The notes beneath the pieces were generated by a model. It saw nothing but the letters and a program-made list of their open reading frames with translations, ran no database searches and had not been told where the DNA came from. The translations under genes and the position numbers were made by a program. A stretch of 64,000 nucleotides of DNA, taken from NCBI RefSeq assembly GCF_018614055.1, contig NZ_JAGGPB010000036.1:43171-107170 (forward strand). The letters are read 5' to 3'. The DNA comes from Streptomyces sp. ISL-98 (GTDB lineage Bacteria > Actinomycetota > Actinomycetes > Streptomycetales > Streptomycetaceae). Shown piece by piece: positions 50,890-59,208 of the stretch (its first letter is position 1; the number at the start of each line of letters is the position of its first letter).

Positions 50890-51345
50890 TCATTCGTCGA
50901 TGTTCCACGGCATCGCCATGCCGAACTTCCAGACGTAGATCCCGACCAGCACAGCGATGATCACCAGGCCGACCGCGGTGAGGATGATGTTCCTCCGGCG
51001 GACCTTCGGATCGAGTGCCTTCACTGCCGCTTCGGTGACTTTCCGCTTCGTCCAGCGGAGCACCAGCTGCGCCCATACGAACTCGGTGGCCCAGATCGCC
51101 ATGCCGCCGAAGATCACCAGCCACCCGGGGCCCGGCAGCGGCAGCATGACGACGCCCGCGGCCACGACGGCGAGGCCGATGATGAAGACACCGACCTGCC
51201 AGCTGAGGTGCAGCGTTCTGTACCGCTTGATGATCTGCGGCGCTCGCGAACCCAGCTCGCGCTCGCCCTCGGTCACGTCCCCCGTGGCGGGCTCTGCTGC
51301 CGCCGGTGCGACGACTTCTTCCCGCTCGTTACTCTCCGCGTTCAT
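50890..51345 (-). CDS. TIGR02611/PGPGW-motif membrane protein
   Basis: 151 residues. The hallmark LPLPGPGWLVIFGGMAIWATEFVWA sits between two hydrophobic spans (GVFIIGLAVVAAGVVML and the PGW block), and a third span (IILTAVGLVIIAVLVGIYVW) is near the C-terminus. The N-terminal ~45 residues are acidic and Ala-rich. Matches the PGPGW (TIGR02611) family; function unknown. ATG 51345 (MNAESNER) is preferred to upstream in-frame starts. Divergent from ssgB, a pairing I believe is conserved in Streptomyces. Confidence 0.9.
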   Translation of the reverse strand: MNAESNEREEVVAPAAAEPATGDVTEGERELGSRAPQIIKRYRTLHLSWQVGVFIIGLAVVAAGVVMLPLPGPGWLVIFGGMAIWATEFVWAQLVLRWTKRKVTEAAVKALDPKVRRRNIILTAVGLVIIAVLVGIYVWKFGMAMPWNIDE

Positions 51346-51535
51346 GTGGCCCAACCTACCGGATTCGGCCGCATCACCGGAATGGCCGTATCGCATCAAG
51401 TGACGCTCCGCCGTACGAGCTATCTGAAGAGCCACAAAAAGGTCAGAGGGGTTTACAACGGCACCGTAGGTGGCATGTCGATTTCGCCGACGTGCGAATC
51501 CCCGAGCGCACACTGAGCGAAAGGCCCTGGCGCTT

Positions 51536-51949
51536 ATGAACACCACGGTCAGCTGCGAGCTGCACCTGCGCCTCGTTGTGTCGAGCGAGTCATCACTGCC
51601 TGTACCCGCGGGCCTGCGGTATGACACGGCCGATCCTTACGCCGTGCATGCCACCTTCCACACCGGAGCCGAGGAAACCGTCGAGTGGGTGTTCGCCCGC
51701 GACCTCCTCGCCGAGGGCCTGCACAGGCCCACCGGCACCGGAGACGTCAGAGTCTGGCCGTCGCGCAGTCACGGCCAGGGTGTCGTCTGCATCGCCCTGA
51801 GCTCCCCGGAAGGAGAAGCACTGCTCGAAGCCCCGGCGCGGGCGCTGGAGTCGTTCCTGAAGCGGACGGACGCCGCGGTGCCACCCGGCACCGAGCATCG
51901 TCACTTCGATCTCGACACCGAACTCTCACACATCCTGGCGGAGAACTGA
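51536..51949 (+). CDS. ssgB: Sporulation/cell-division regulator SsgB
   Basis: SsgA-like protein that marks future septum sites and recruits FtsZ in sporulating aerial hyphae. The 137-residue sequence (MNTTVSCELHLRLVVSSESS, DTADPYAVHATFHTGAEETVEWVFARDLL, DVRVWPSRSHGQGVVCIALSSPEGEALLEAP, ending SHILAEN) appears identical, as far as I can recall it, to SsgB of S. coelicolor (SCO1541), one of the most conserved Streptomyces proteins. ATG 51536; only a weak AGG lies upstream. A GTTT/GGTGG pair about 80 bp upstream hints at a stress-sigma-like promoter, but the match is poor. Followed by a strong hairpin. Confidence 0.97.
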   Translation: MNTTVSCELHLRLVVSSESSLPVPAGLRYDTADPYAVHATFHTGAEETVEWVFARDLLAEGLHRPTGTGDVRVWPSRSHGQGVVCIALSSPEGEALLEAPARALESFLKRTDAAVPPGTEHRHFDLDTELSHILAEN

Positions 51950-52018
51950 GCCAGCCCGAGAGCCCTCCATCGCCGTCCGACTCGGGGCGACGGCGAAGGA
52001 CGGACAACCACATACGGC

Positions 52019-52070
52019 AGACACCGGCGCCGTCTCCGCGGAATCCACCGTGGCGACGGCGCCGGTGTCT
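52019..52070 (+). terminator. ssgB terminator
   Basis: A 16-bp perfect stem (52019-52034 with 52055-52070) around a 20-nt partly paired loop, between ssgB and the CGNR gene. Confidence 0.85.
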
Positions 52071-52139
52071 GCGCGCGCGAGCCGCTAAAGTCGGCCAGCA
52101 TCGGCGGGCACCGGCCCGCAGCAGGCCAGGGAGCGAATC

Positions 52140-52709
52140 GTGCTGATCCCCCACGACACCCGGCGCGCACTCGACGTCGTCGTCGATCTGGTGAACACGG
52201 CGCCCGAGAGCGAGCCGGAGAGCGAGCAGACCGACCGGCTCGCTGACATCGAGGCGCTGTACGGCTTCGTACGGCTCCACAATGTCAGCGACGTGGGTGA
52301 ACTCACCGAGAAGGATCTGAGGGCCGTACAGGACGTACGAGCCCGCTTCGCGGACGTGTTCGCGGCGCCCGACCCCCGTACCGGCGCGGAGCTGATCAAC
52401 CAGCTGGTGGCGGCGGCCGGGACCACGCCCCGGCTGACCGACCACGACGGCTTCGACTGGCACGTGCACTACTTCGCGCCCGGCGCCTCCATCGCGGACC
52501 ATCTCTCGGCGGACTGCGGGATGGCCCTCGCCTTCATAGTCGTCTCCGGCGAGCAGGAGCGGCTGCGGCGGTGCGAGGCGCCGGACTGCCGGCGGGCGTT
52601 CGTCGATCTGTCGCGCAACCGCTCCCGGCGCTACTGCGACAGCCGCACCTGCGGAAACCGGCTGCATGTGGCGGCGTACCGGGCACGCCGCAAGGAAGCC
52701 GCAGGCTGA
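52140..52709 (+). CDS. ABATE/CGNR zinc-finger protein
   Basis: 189 residues. An N-terminal ABATE-like region (DTRRALDVVVDLVNTAP, LTEKDLRAVQDVRARFADVF) is followed by the C-terminal CGNR zinc finger: LRRCEAPDCRRAFVDLSRNRSRRYCDSRTCGNRLHVAAYRARR, with four Cys and the CGNR signature. Proteins of this type are thought to be stress-linked transcription regulators. GTG 52140 with GGGAG eight bases upstream. The ssgB terminator separates it from ssgB. Confidence 0.93.
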   Translation: MLIPHDTRRALDVVVDLVNTAPESEPESEQTDRLADIEALYGFVRLHNVSDVGELTEKDLRAVQDVRARFADVFAAPDPRTGAELINQLVAAAGTTPRLTDHDGFDWHVHYFAPGASIADHLSADCGMALAFIVVSGEQERLRRCEAPDCRRAFVDLSRNRSRRYCDSRTCGNRLHVAAYRARRKEAAG

Positions 52710-52737
52710 CGCCTCACAACACGCCCCACAGCACGCC

Positions 52738-52908
52738 TCACAGCAGGAAAAGATCGTGCATCGCGGCCAGCAGCAACAGGAAGCCGATCAGCCCGAGGAA
52801 GATCATCAGGGGTGGCTGGGAAAGCGCGAAGAGGCAGCCGCGCGATTCTTCGGAAGGTGCAGGGGCTTCGGCGGGTACGGGGGCATCGCCCCGGGATGTG
52901 TCCAGCAT
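52738..52908 (-). CDS. Small C-tail-anchored membrane protein
   Basis: 56 residues from ATG 52908 (MLDTSRGDAPVPAEAPAP). A polar acidic N-terminus leads to SEESRGCLFALSQPPLMIFLGLIGFLLLLAAMHDLFLL*: one hydrophobic span near the C-terminus with only seven residues after it. Convergent with the CGNR gene. Start choice is moderate: an upstream ATG at 52977 also exists in frame. No family is recognised. Confidence 0.65.
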   Translation of the reverse strand: MLDTSRGDAPVPAEAPAPSEESRGCLFALSQPPLMIFLGLIGFLLLLAAMHDLFLL

Positions 52909-53062
52909 CTCGGAGTGATCATGGCGCAGTACGACCGCCCCCGATGACCAACACGCCCATCTGCGGGGGGAGTTCACCGGATCCCGCCCATCCGTTACAC
53001 GGCGGCAATCGCTTCCGTGTCCGAGATACCAGGCTTTCGGGTCTCTCGCCCGGTGCAGGCGG

Positions 53063-53521
53063 TCAGATGCCGTGCTTCTTCAGGATGGCTTCGATGTCGC
53101 TGAAGTCCTCCGCCGGCGCGGCGGGCTTCTGCTTGGCCTTGGCCTGCGGGGCAGGGGGCTGCGCCTCCGCCTGACGGCCGGCCGCGAGTGACGGCGCGGA
53201 CGCCTGCGGGGCGACGGCCTCGCGCTGAGCGGCCTTGGCGGCCTTGCGCTCCTTGCGGGTGCCGCCGGTGCGGCGCTCCACCGCCCTGGTCGTCATGAAG
53301 AGCAGCCAGGCGAGTCCGAGCAGAACGAACCCGGCCCACACGCTCGGCTTGAAGGCGATTCCCGAAACCCACTCGACGACGCCGGTCATGACCAGGCCGA
53401 CAGGGACGAGCGAATAGGCGGCGATACGCGTGGCAGCCAGGAATCGCTTGCGGTACGCGGTGATCGCGGCGATGCCCAGACCGGCCGCGGACACCGCGGA
53501 ACAGACGGTCTCAGCCAGCAT
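53063..53521 (-). CDS. Membrane protein with charged cytoplasmic tail
   Basis: 152 residues with three to four hydrophobic segments (VCSAVSAAGLGIAAITAY, RIAAYSLVPVGLVMTGVVEWVSG, SVWAGFVLLGLAWLLFM). A Lys/Ala/Gln/Pro-rich tail follows and ends in the conserved-looking AEDFSDIEAILKKHGI. The tail could be a protein-interaction element. ATG 53521. Divergent from the DsbA-like gene. Family not recognised. Confidence 0.82.
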   Translation of the reverse strand: MLAETVCSAVSAAGLGIAAITAYRKRFLAATRIAAYSLVPVGLVMTGVVEWVSGIAFKPSVWAGFVLLGLAWLLFMTTRAVERRTGGTRKERKAAKAAQREAVAPQASAPSLAAGRQAEAQPPAPQAKAKQKPAAPAEDFSDIEAILKKHGI

Positions 53522-53607
53522 CCGGTCCTCCAGCCTCGTGGGTTACGTACCCCTCCATCCTGCACCGGCCGAGGGTGCCGGGGCCACGCCCCCGTACGAC
53601 CTCCGAG

Positions 53608-53624
53608 AGATCTCCGGGAGATCT
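53608..53624. promoter_or_regulatory. Palindromic candidate operator
   Basis: AGATCTCCGGGAGATCT is a perfect 17-base palindrome (8-base arms, one centre base) in the divergent gap between the 53063-53521 and DsbA-like genes, 65 bp before the latter. Could be a repressor site. Confidence 0.4.
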
Positions 53625-53688
53625 AGGGGGCGGGATCCTCCCCAGGTCCTGGTTGGGAACCGGCCGGTGTGGCTGGGACACTGGCTCC

Positions 53689-54201
53689 ATGAGCGACTCC
53701 ATCCCCGCCCGCCCCGTCGTCCTCGACATCTGGTGCGACCTCCAGTGCCCCGACTGCCACTCCGCGCTCGACGACGTGCGCGCCCTGCGCGAGCGGTACG
53801 GCGACCGTCTGGAACTGCGGCTGCGGCACTTCCCCCTCGAAAAGAACAAGCACGCCTACGCCGCCGCCCAGGCCGCCGAGGAAGCGGTCGACCAGGGCAA
53901 GGACTGGCCGTACGTGGAGGCGCTTCTCGCCCGTACCAAGGACCTGGCGGCGAAGGGCGAGCCGGTGCTCCTCGATGTGGCGCGCGAACTGGGGCTGGAC
54001 ACCGAGGAGTTCGACACCGCCCTGATCGACGGCCGGCACCTCCTGATCGTCGACGCCGACCAGGCCGAGGGCAAGGCCATCGGCGTCACCGGCACCCCGA
54101 CGTACGTCATCGACGGGGAGCGGCTGGACGGCGGCAAGAGCCAGGAGGGGCTGCGCGAGCGCATCGAGGAGATCGTCGACCGTCTGCTCGCCCGGTCCTG
54201 A
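53689..54201 (+). CDS. Cytosolic DsbA-family thiol oxidoreductase
   Basis: 170 residues. A thioredoxin-fold start VVLDIWCDLQCPDCHSALDDV carries the redox motif CPDC at 20-23. A helical insertion follows (HAYAAAQAAEEAVDQGKDWPYVEALL), and the cis-Pro loop is in AIGVTGTPTYVIDGERL. There is no signal peptide or membrane span, so it should act in the cytosol, like FrnE-type DsbA proteins. ATG 53689. It is not next to the VKOR gene. Confidence 0.92.
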   Translation: MSDSIPARPVVLDIWCDLQCPDCHSALDDVRALRERYGDRLELRLRHFPLEKNKHAYAAAQAAEEAVDQGKDWPYVEALLARTKDLAAKGEPVLLDVARELGLDTEEFDTALIDGRHLLIVDADQAEGKAIGVTGTPTYVIDGERLDGGKSQEGLRERIEEIVDRLLARS

Positions 54202-54216
54202 TCCGCCGGACACGCC

Positions 54217-55050
54217 CTAGAGCAGCTGCTTGTAGAAGTGGTACATCACCGGCTCGTAGCCGAGTGATTCGTACAGCCGCCGGGCCGGGGTGTTTTCCGC
54301 GAAGACATTGAGCCCGATGCGCTCGGCCCCGGCCGCCAGCGCCTCGCCCTCGGCGAGCAGCATCAACGAGCGCCCGTGCCCCTCACCACGATGCTCCTCG
54401 GCCACTTCGACGTCGAAGACGAAGGCGCCGCTCCGGCCGGGGAGCGGGTGCCGCAGCGACAGCCAGAGCATGCCCACGACCGTGTCGTCGCGGGTCAGGA
54501 CGCCGAGGTACGTGCCGGGGGTGGCGGGTCCGACGAGAGCGGCATGATCGGCGTCGGCCTTGGCCTGCGCCGCCTCCTCGGGGAGGCCGCGCTCGGCCAG
54601 AGTCCGCGCGTAACGGGCCTTGGAGTCGGCGAGCCAGGCGTCGTACTCGCCCTCGGTCATCGGTCTGCCCGCGACGCCTTCGGGCAGCGCGGGGGCCCGT
54701 GCGGGCAGTGTTTTGACCATGTTGCGGCTGCGTTCGGTGTAGCCGAGAGCGACGGCCAGGCTCAGCGCCGCCGTCGCCTCGGGCGGCACGGAGACGTCCA
54801 CGCGGTCGCATCGCCAGCCGCGCAGCACTTCCTCGGCGGCGAGCGCGGCGACCGTCGCCCGCCCGCGGTGCCGGTCGGCCTCGTTGATGTGCAGTGCGGT
54901 GATGCGGCCGGCCCCTGACCCGTAGCGGGGATCCGTCGCGAGCTCGATCGTGCCGACCGGGCGGCCGTTCACGCACACTTCGTACGTACGTGACTTGGCG
55001 TCGTCTGGGGCCTGCTGGAGCGGCGCGGTCGGCCGCAGAGTTGTGGTCAT
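54217..55050 (-). CDS. Tandem GNAT acetyltransferase
   Basis: 277 residues made of two GNAT-like halves. The N-terminal half has ITALHINEADRHRGRATVAALAAEEVL and is divergent. The C-terminal half has the full acetyl-CoA motif VFDVEVAEEHRGEGHGRSLMLLAEGEALAAGAERIGLNVFAENTPARRLYESLGYEPV. The substrate is unknown. ATG 55050 (MTTTLRP). Convergent with the DsbA-like gene, 15 bp apart. Confidence 0.92.
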   Translation of the reverse strand: MTTTLRPTAPLQQAPDDAKSRTYEVCVNGRPVGTIELATDPRYGSGAGRITALHINEADRHRGRATVAALAAEEVLRGWRCDRVDVSVPPEATAALSLAVALGYTERSRNMVKTLPARAPALPEGVAGRPMTEGEYDAWLADSKARYARTLAERGLPEEAAQAKADADHAALVGPATPGTYLGVLTRDDTVVGMLWLSLRHPLPGRSGAFVFDVEVAEEHRGEGHGRSLMLLAEGEALAAGAERIGLNVFAENTPARRLYESLGYEPVMYHFYKQLL

Positions 55051-55121
55051 CACGGGAGTTGTACCCGCAGGGCCGCCGCACGTCATCCCATTTCACGGCG
55101 TCTTACGGCCCCGGGTCCGCT

Positions 55122-55943
55122 TTACGGGTCCAGGTCCGACGCGGCGCGCTCGTCGAAGACGCGCATGGCCTTGGCCGTCACCGGTCCGGGGGCGTCCGGC
55201 AGCAGGCGCCCGTCGATCCGGTGCACCGCCTGGACATCGCGCAGGGTGGACGTCAGGAAGACCTCCTCGGCCCGCTCCAGCACGTCCAGCGGCAGGTCGG
55301 TCTCCTCGGCGCCGGTCCATTCGACGGCCAGGGCGCGCGTGATCCCGGCGAGGCAGCCGGACGAGACGGGCGGGGTGAGCAGCCGGCCTTCGAGTACGAC
55401 GAAGACATTGGAGCCGGTGCCCTCGCAGAGCTGTCCGACGGTGTTCGCGAACAGCGCCTCGGAGGCGCCGTGTTCGCGTGCGCGGGCGAGTGCGACGACG
55501 TTCTCGGCGTACGACGTGGTCTTGAGTCCGGTGAGGGCGCCGCGCTCGTTGCGCGTCCACGGGACGGTGATGACGGCGGTGCTGTCGGGGCGGCGGGCGC
55601 ACTCCCCCAGCGCCACGACCAGCGTGGGACCGGCGTCCCCGCGCTCGGAGCCGAGCGGCGAGGTGCCGCCGGTGTAGGTGATGCGCAGGCGGCCGAGCTC
55701 CATGGGGTTGGCGTCCAGGACGGCGGCGCAGGCGCGGCGCACCTCGTCGAGGTCGGGCTCGGGCAGGCCGAGGCCACGGGCGGATCGGGCCAGCCGGTCC
55801 AGGTGCCGGGTGAGGGCGAAGGTCCGTCCCCGGGTCGCCTTCACGGTCTCGAATATGCCGTCCCCCACGGTCAGACCGTGGTCCAGTACGGACACCCTGG
55901 CAGTGGCCGCGTCCTGCAGCCCGCCGTCGACCCAAAGCTTCAT
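55122..55943 (-). CDS. pabC: Aminodeoxychorismate lyase (PabC-type class IV aminotransferase)
   Basis: PLP enzyme releasing p-aminobenzoate from 4-amino-4-deoxychorismate, for folate. The 273-residue fold type IV protein has SVLDHGLTVGDGIFETVKA, the PLP Lys in ALTGLKTTSYAENVVALARA, and EGTGSNVFVVLEG with LAGITRALAVE. The ATG at 55943 overlaps the pabB stop (ATGA), which supports the lyase assignment over a branched-chain or D-amino acid aminotransferase. Confidence 0.92.
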   Translation of the reverse strand: MKLWVDGGLQDAATARVSVLDHGLTVGDGIFETVKATRGRTFALTRHLDRLARSARGLGLPEPDLDEVRRACAAVLDANPMELGRLRITYTGGTSPLGSERGDAGPTLVVALGECARRPDSTAVITVPWTRNERGALTGLKTTSYAENVVALARAREHGASEALFANTVGQLCEGTGSNVFVVLEGRLLTPPVSSGCLAGITRALAVEWTGAEETDLPLDVLERAEEVFLTSTLRDVQAVHRIDGRLLPDAPGPVTAKAMRVFDERAASDLDP

Positions 55944-56998
55944 GAAACGGTCCTTTCCGTCGCCCGGTACGCGCCCGACGCTACCGCGAGCAGCCTGGAG
56001 GCCTTGAGTTCGGTCTCGTCCCACTCCCGCTCGGGGTCGGAGCCCCAGGTGATGCCCGCGCCCGTACCGAAACGCAGGACCGGGCCGCCGGGAACGGTGC
56101 GGTCGATCCAGAACGTACGTATGCCGACGGCCAGCTCACCGGCGCCCCGGTCGGCGTCGACCCAGCCGATGCCCCCGCAGTACGGACCGCGCGGCGCGGT
56201 CTCCAGCGCCTTGATGATCGTGAGGGCGCTGGCCTTCGGTGCGCCGGTCACCGAGCCCGGCGGGAACGTCGCCGCGAGCAGCCCGGCCCATCCGGCACCG
56301 GGCGCGAGCTCGGCGCGCACGGTGGAAACGAGGTGGACGAGGCCGGGGTGCGGTTCGACCACGCACAGCTCGGGGACGGTCACCGATCCGGTCGCGGCGA
56401 CTCGGCCCAGGTCGTTGCGGACGAGGTCCACGATCATGACGTTCTCGGCGTGGTCCTTCTCCAGCAGATCGTCCGCCGTACGCCCGGTTCCCTTGATCGG
56501 CCCGGACTCGACGGTCCGTCCGTCCCTGCGCAGGTAGAGCTCGGGCGACGCGGTGGCGATCTCCACGCCGTGCGCGGGCAGCCGGATCGTTCCTGCGTAC
56601 GGCGCCGGGTTGCCGCGGGCGAGCAGCGCGGTGAGCGCGTCGACGTCGGCGCCCGCCGGGTCGGGCAGTGGCGCGGTCAGGACGCGGCAGAGGTTGGCCT
56701 GGTAGACCTCGCCGGCGGCTATGTGCTCGCGGATGCGGCGTACGCCCTCGGTGTACGCGGCGCGGTCCATGGAGGACGTCCAGGCGCCGGCGGCGGGCCC
56801 GTGCCACTTGCCCGGTACGGGGGCGGGGACCGGCTCGTTGCGTACGTCGCCGAAGCGGGCGCAGACGAGACGGCCCTCGAAGTCCGCCGCGACGGCCCAG
56901 AAGCCGGCGGAGTCGAGAGCGGCGGGGTCACTGGTGACATCGCGCAGGTCAGAGGCGACAAGGCCGCCGAAGCGGGCCAAAGGGGGAAGGTCGTGCAC
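55940..56998 (-). CDS. pabB: Aminodeoxychorismate synthase component I
   Basis: Chorismate-utilising enzyme. The 352-residue protein has the C-terminal chorismate-binding block: YQANLCRVLTAPL, ELYLRRDGRTVESGPIKGTGRT (catalytic Lys region), ENVMIVDLVRNDLGRV, FPPGSVTGAPK and PYCGGIGWVDADRGAGELAVGIRTF. The N-terminal subdomain is short. GTG 56998 (VHDLPPLARFGG) has AGGG just upstream; ATG 57025 would add nine residues. No glutaminase subunit (PabA) is in the window, so it must be supplied from elsewhere. Couples to pabC. Confidence 0.93.
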   Translation of the reverse strand: MHDLPPLARFGGLVASDLRDVTSDPAALDSAGFWAVAADFEGRLVCARFGDVRNEPVPAPVPGKWHGPAAGAWTSSMDRAAYTEGVRRIREHIAAGEVYQANLCRVLTAPLPDPAGADVDALTALLARGNPAPYAGTIRLPAHGVEIATASPELYLRRDGRTVESGPIKGTGRTADDLLEKDHAENVMIVDLVRNDLGRVAATGSVTVPELCVVEPHPGLVHLVSTVRAELAPGAGWAGLLAATFPPGSVTGAPKASALTIIKALETAPRGPYCGGIGWVDADRGAGELAVGIRTFWIDRTVPGGPVLRFGTGAGITWGSDPEREWDETELKASRLLAVASGAYRATERTVS

Positions 56999-57073
56999 GG
57001 CCCTGAGTCTAGAGCGGAGCGTCATGACCTGCGCCGGGGCGAACGCAGCGCAGCACGCTGCACAAACGCGTTT

Positions 57074-57101
57074 TTGTACTGGCCCGGGAATCCGCTAGAG
57101 T
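57074..57101 (+). promoter_or_regulatory. Promoter of the five-tRNA cluster
   Basis: TTGTAC (57074-57079), a 16-nt spacer and TAGAGT (57096-57101) form a sigma HrdB-like promoter about 40 bp before tRNA-Gly. Confidence 0.6.
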
Positions 57102-57141
57102 TCAACACGTCGCCGGGACGTGGAAGCGCCCCGGAAGACAA

Positions 57142-57214
57142 GCGGACGTGGCTCAGTTGGTAGAGCATCACCTTGCCAAGGTGAGGGTCGCGAGTTCGAA
57201 TCTCGTCGTCCGCT
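57142..57214 (+). tRNA. tRNA-Gly (GCC)
   Basis: 73 nt; acceptor GCGGACG/CGTCCGC, anticodon loop TTGCCAA, T arm GCGAG-TTCGAAT-CTCGT, discriminator T. First in the cluster. Confidence 0.97.
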
Positions 57215-57253
57215 CGGTGTGGGGGATCTTCCCGAACCCCCGATTTCACTCCT

Positions 57254-57324
57254 GGTGGAGTGGCCGAGAGGCGAGGCAACGGCCTGCAAAGCCGTCTACA
57301 CGGGTTCAAATCCCGTCTCCACCT
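57254..57324 (+). tRNA. tRNA-Cys (GCA)
   Basis: 71 nt; acceptor GGTGGAG/CTCCACC, anticodon loop with GCA between ACGGCCT and AAAGCCGT, T loop TTCAAAT, discriminator T. Confidence 0.97.
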
Positions 57325-57328
57325 CCAA

Positions 57329-57400
57329 GGACGATTAGCTCAGCGGGAGAGCGCTTCCCTGACACGGAAGAGGTCACTGGTTCAATCCCAGTATCGTCCA
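57329..57400 (+). tRNA. tRNA-Val (GAC), copy 1
   Basis: 72 nt; acceptor GGACGAT/ATCGTCC, anticodon arm CTTCC-CTGACAC-GGAAG, T loop TTCAATC, discriminator A. It starts four bases after tRNA-Cys. Confidence 0.97.
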
Positions 57401-57431
57401 CTGGAACCCCCGGGAACGGGGTGTCCGTCCC

Positions 57432-57503
57432 GCGCGATTAGCTCAGCGGGAGAGCGCTTCCCTGACACGGAAGAGGTCACTGGTTCAATCCCAGTATCGC
57501 GCA
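57432..57503 (+). tRNA. tRNA-Val (GAC), copy 2
   Basis: 72 nt; same body as copy 1, with acceptor GCGCGAT/ATCGCGC. The two changed pairs are compensatory. Confidence 0.97.
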
Positions 57504-57557
57504 CGCAGTTCGCAGCACCATCGGTACGTAGTGTCGGCAGTACGCAGGATCATCCCC

Positions 57558-57629
57558 GCGCGATTAGCTCAGCGGGAGAGCGCTTCCCTGACACGGAAGA
57601 GGTCACTGGTTCAATCCCAGTATCGCGCA
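57558..57629 (+). tRNA. tRNA-Val (GAC), copy 3
   Basis: 72 nt, identical to copy 2 and 126 bp downstream of it. Last of the cluster. Confidence 0.97.
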
Positions 57630-57634
57630 CCAGC

Positions 57635-57672
57635 AAGAAGCCCCCGGCCGTCTCGACGGCCGGGGGCTTCTT
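57635..57672 (+). terminator. Terminator of the tRNA cluster
   Basis: An 18-bp perfect inverted repeat (57635-57652 with 57655-57672) begins 6 nt after the last tRNA. It also faces the convergent zinc-ribbon gene. Confidence 0.9.
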
Positions 57673-57701
57673 CGTGCCCTGGTCCTGGTCCCGTCCCGGG
57701 A

Positions 57702-57980
57702 TCAGGAGGAGAAGAGCATCCGGCCGAAGCCCTTCTGCCGGTGGTGGCCGCCGTGGTGGCCGTGCTGCGGGGCGCCCCAGGCGGGCGCTTGGGCGGCGGG
57801 GTAGGCCTGCGGGGCCGGTGGCGCGGGCGGCGCCTGCTGGGTCCACTGGGATTCGAGGCGGGTCAGCGACTCGAGCTCGCCGTAGTCGAGAAAAATCCCG
57901 CGGCAACCGCTGCACTGCTCGATCTGGACACCATTGCGGTTGTACGTGTGCATGGGCGCATGGCACTTGGGACACTGCAT
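57702..57980 (-). CDS. TFIIB-type zinc-ribbon protein
   Basis: 92 residues from ATG 57980. The ribbon MQCPKCHAPMHTYNRNGVQIEQCSGCRGIFLDYGELESL has two CxxC knuckles and the WxD-like FLDYGEL typical of zf-TFIIB proteins. A Pro/Ala/His/Gly-rich tail then ends KGFGRMLFSS. An upstream ATG at 58013 is possible, but GAGGAG lies 11 bases before 57980. Function unknown. Confidence 0.9.
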   Translation of the reverse strand: MQCPKCHAPMHTYNRNGVQIEQCSGCRGIFLDYGELESLTRLESQWTQQAPPAPPAPQAYPAAQAPAWGAPQHGHHGGHHRQKGFGRMLFSS

Positions 57981-58060
57981 GGTCGGCTCAACTCCTCGCC
58001 GTTGGTTCGGCATCGCCGGAATGTATGCCCGGCGGCGGTCCGCTCACCCTACGGCGTCGC

Positions 58061-59053
58061 TCAGCACTCCAACTCGGGCGGTAGGGCCGCGATTCGGACA
58101 CACGCCTCGATCATCATCTCCTCCACCTCGTCCAACGGCCGTTCCTCGGCCGCCGACTTGGCGAGGGCGAGGGCCGCCGTCTGGACCGTCAGAGCTCGGG
58201 CGGGCACGTCGAGCTGTGGCCAGGGGTCGCCCTCGGGACGGACGGCCGTACCGCCTGCGGCGCGGTACGAGCCGAGGAAGCGGTCCCAGACGTCGGGCGC
58301 GAGCAGGCCCGCGGCGTACCAGGCGGCGGGGCGGGCCAGGTCCCAGGCGGGGTCGCCGAGGCCCATGTCGTCCACGTCGATGAGCAGCCACGGACCGTCG
58401 GGGGCGGGGTGGCGGACGAGTTGGCCGAGGTGCAGGTCGCCGTGGCAGAGGGCGATGCGGTTCTTGGGGGCGGGGGCCTCGTCCCGGGCCCAGGCGGGGA
58501 GGCCGGCCCAGGCCCGGAGGATGGACGCCGTGGCGGGATGGGTGCCGGCCGCCGCCCGCATGCGCGCGACTGCACGGGCTGCCTTGGCGGGGCCGCGCAT
58601 GGGTGGCAGCGGCTCGGGTCGGAGCTTGCCCGGGGCGACCGCGTGCAGCCGGGCGAGGAGGGTTGCCGCGTCCTCCCAGGGGGCGGCGTCGGGGTCCTCG
58701 GGGTCGACCGGGGCTCCGTACGGCCAGAGGCTCAACGGCCGTCCGTGCAGCAGCGTGGTGAACCCGGTCTTGGCGGCCGGTACGGGCAGCGGGGGCAGGA
58801 GGATGCCGGCGAGGGGCGGGGCGGCGGCCGTGGCGATGCGTGCGGCGAGGGCGGTGAGGTCCGTGTCCGGGGCGTGGGATTTCGCTACGACGTCTCCGTG
58901 GCGTACGACCATGCCGTCCGGGCGGTCGGCGAGGACGTCGGGGTGCGGGCAGGCGCAGGGGTCTGCGGTGCCTTTGCGCGGGCGGCGCGGTGGGGGGAGC
59001 TGCGCTACGTCGTGCGCCACGGCGCGCAGCGCTTGCGCGACGGTTACGGTCAC
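58061..59053 (-). CDS. APH-fold phosphotransferase (aminoglycoside phosphotransferase family)
   Basis: 330 residues. The catalytic loop LCHGDLHLGQLVRHP and metal-binding LLIDVDDMGLGDPAWDLARPAAW are clear. The N-terminal lobe has VVRHGDVVAKSHAPDTD, with the likely ATP Lys. Such proteins phosphorylate small molecules (sugars, choline, drugs); nothing here points to a particular substrate. GTG 59053 (VTVTVAQALRA). The C-terminal ~60 residues are helical. Confidence 0.88.
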   Translation of the reverse strand: MTVTVAQALRAVAHDVAQLPPPRRPRKGTADPCACPHPDVLADRPDGMVVRHGDVVAKSHAPDTDLTALAARIATAAAPPLAGILLPPLPVPAAKTGFTTLLHGRPLSLWPYGAPVDPEDPDAAPWEDAATLLARLHAVAPGKLRPEPLPPMRGPAKAARAVARMRAAAGTHPATASILRAWAGLPAWARDEAPAPKNRIALCHGDLHLGQLVRHPAPDGPWLLIDVDDMGLGDPAWDLARPAAWYAAGLLAPDVWDRFLGSYRAAGGTAVRPEGDPWPQLDVPARALTVQTAALALAKSAAEERPLDEVEEMMIEACVRIAALPPELEC

Positions 59054-59208
59054 GGGCTCCCCGGAGTGCGGTGCGGTGCGGTGCGGTCGATGCCGCTGGG
59101 GAGCCTACGCGGTGCCACCGGCGGTGCCCTGCGGGCCTGTCCTCAAACTCCCCCAAGGACTGCGTCCAGGGGGGACCCCCACGGGCTGATCCGGGTCGGG
59201 AAAAGGCG

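Noticed and set aside
51440..51480. SigH-type promoter before ssgB (GTTT ... GGTGG)
   Set aside because: The -10 deviates from the GGGTAY consensus as I know it, so it is too weak to list as a feature.
57329..57629. Regular ~126-bp repeats resembling an array
   Set aside because: The repeats are tRNA-Val genes with intact cloverleafs; unit length and spacer do not fit a CRISPR.
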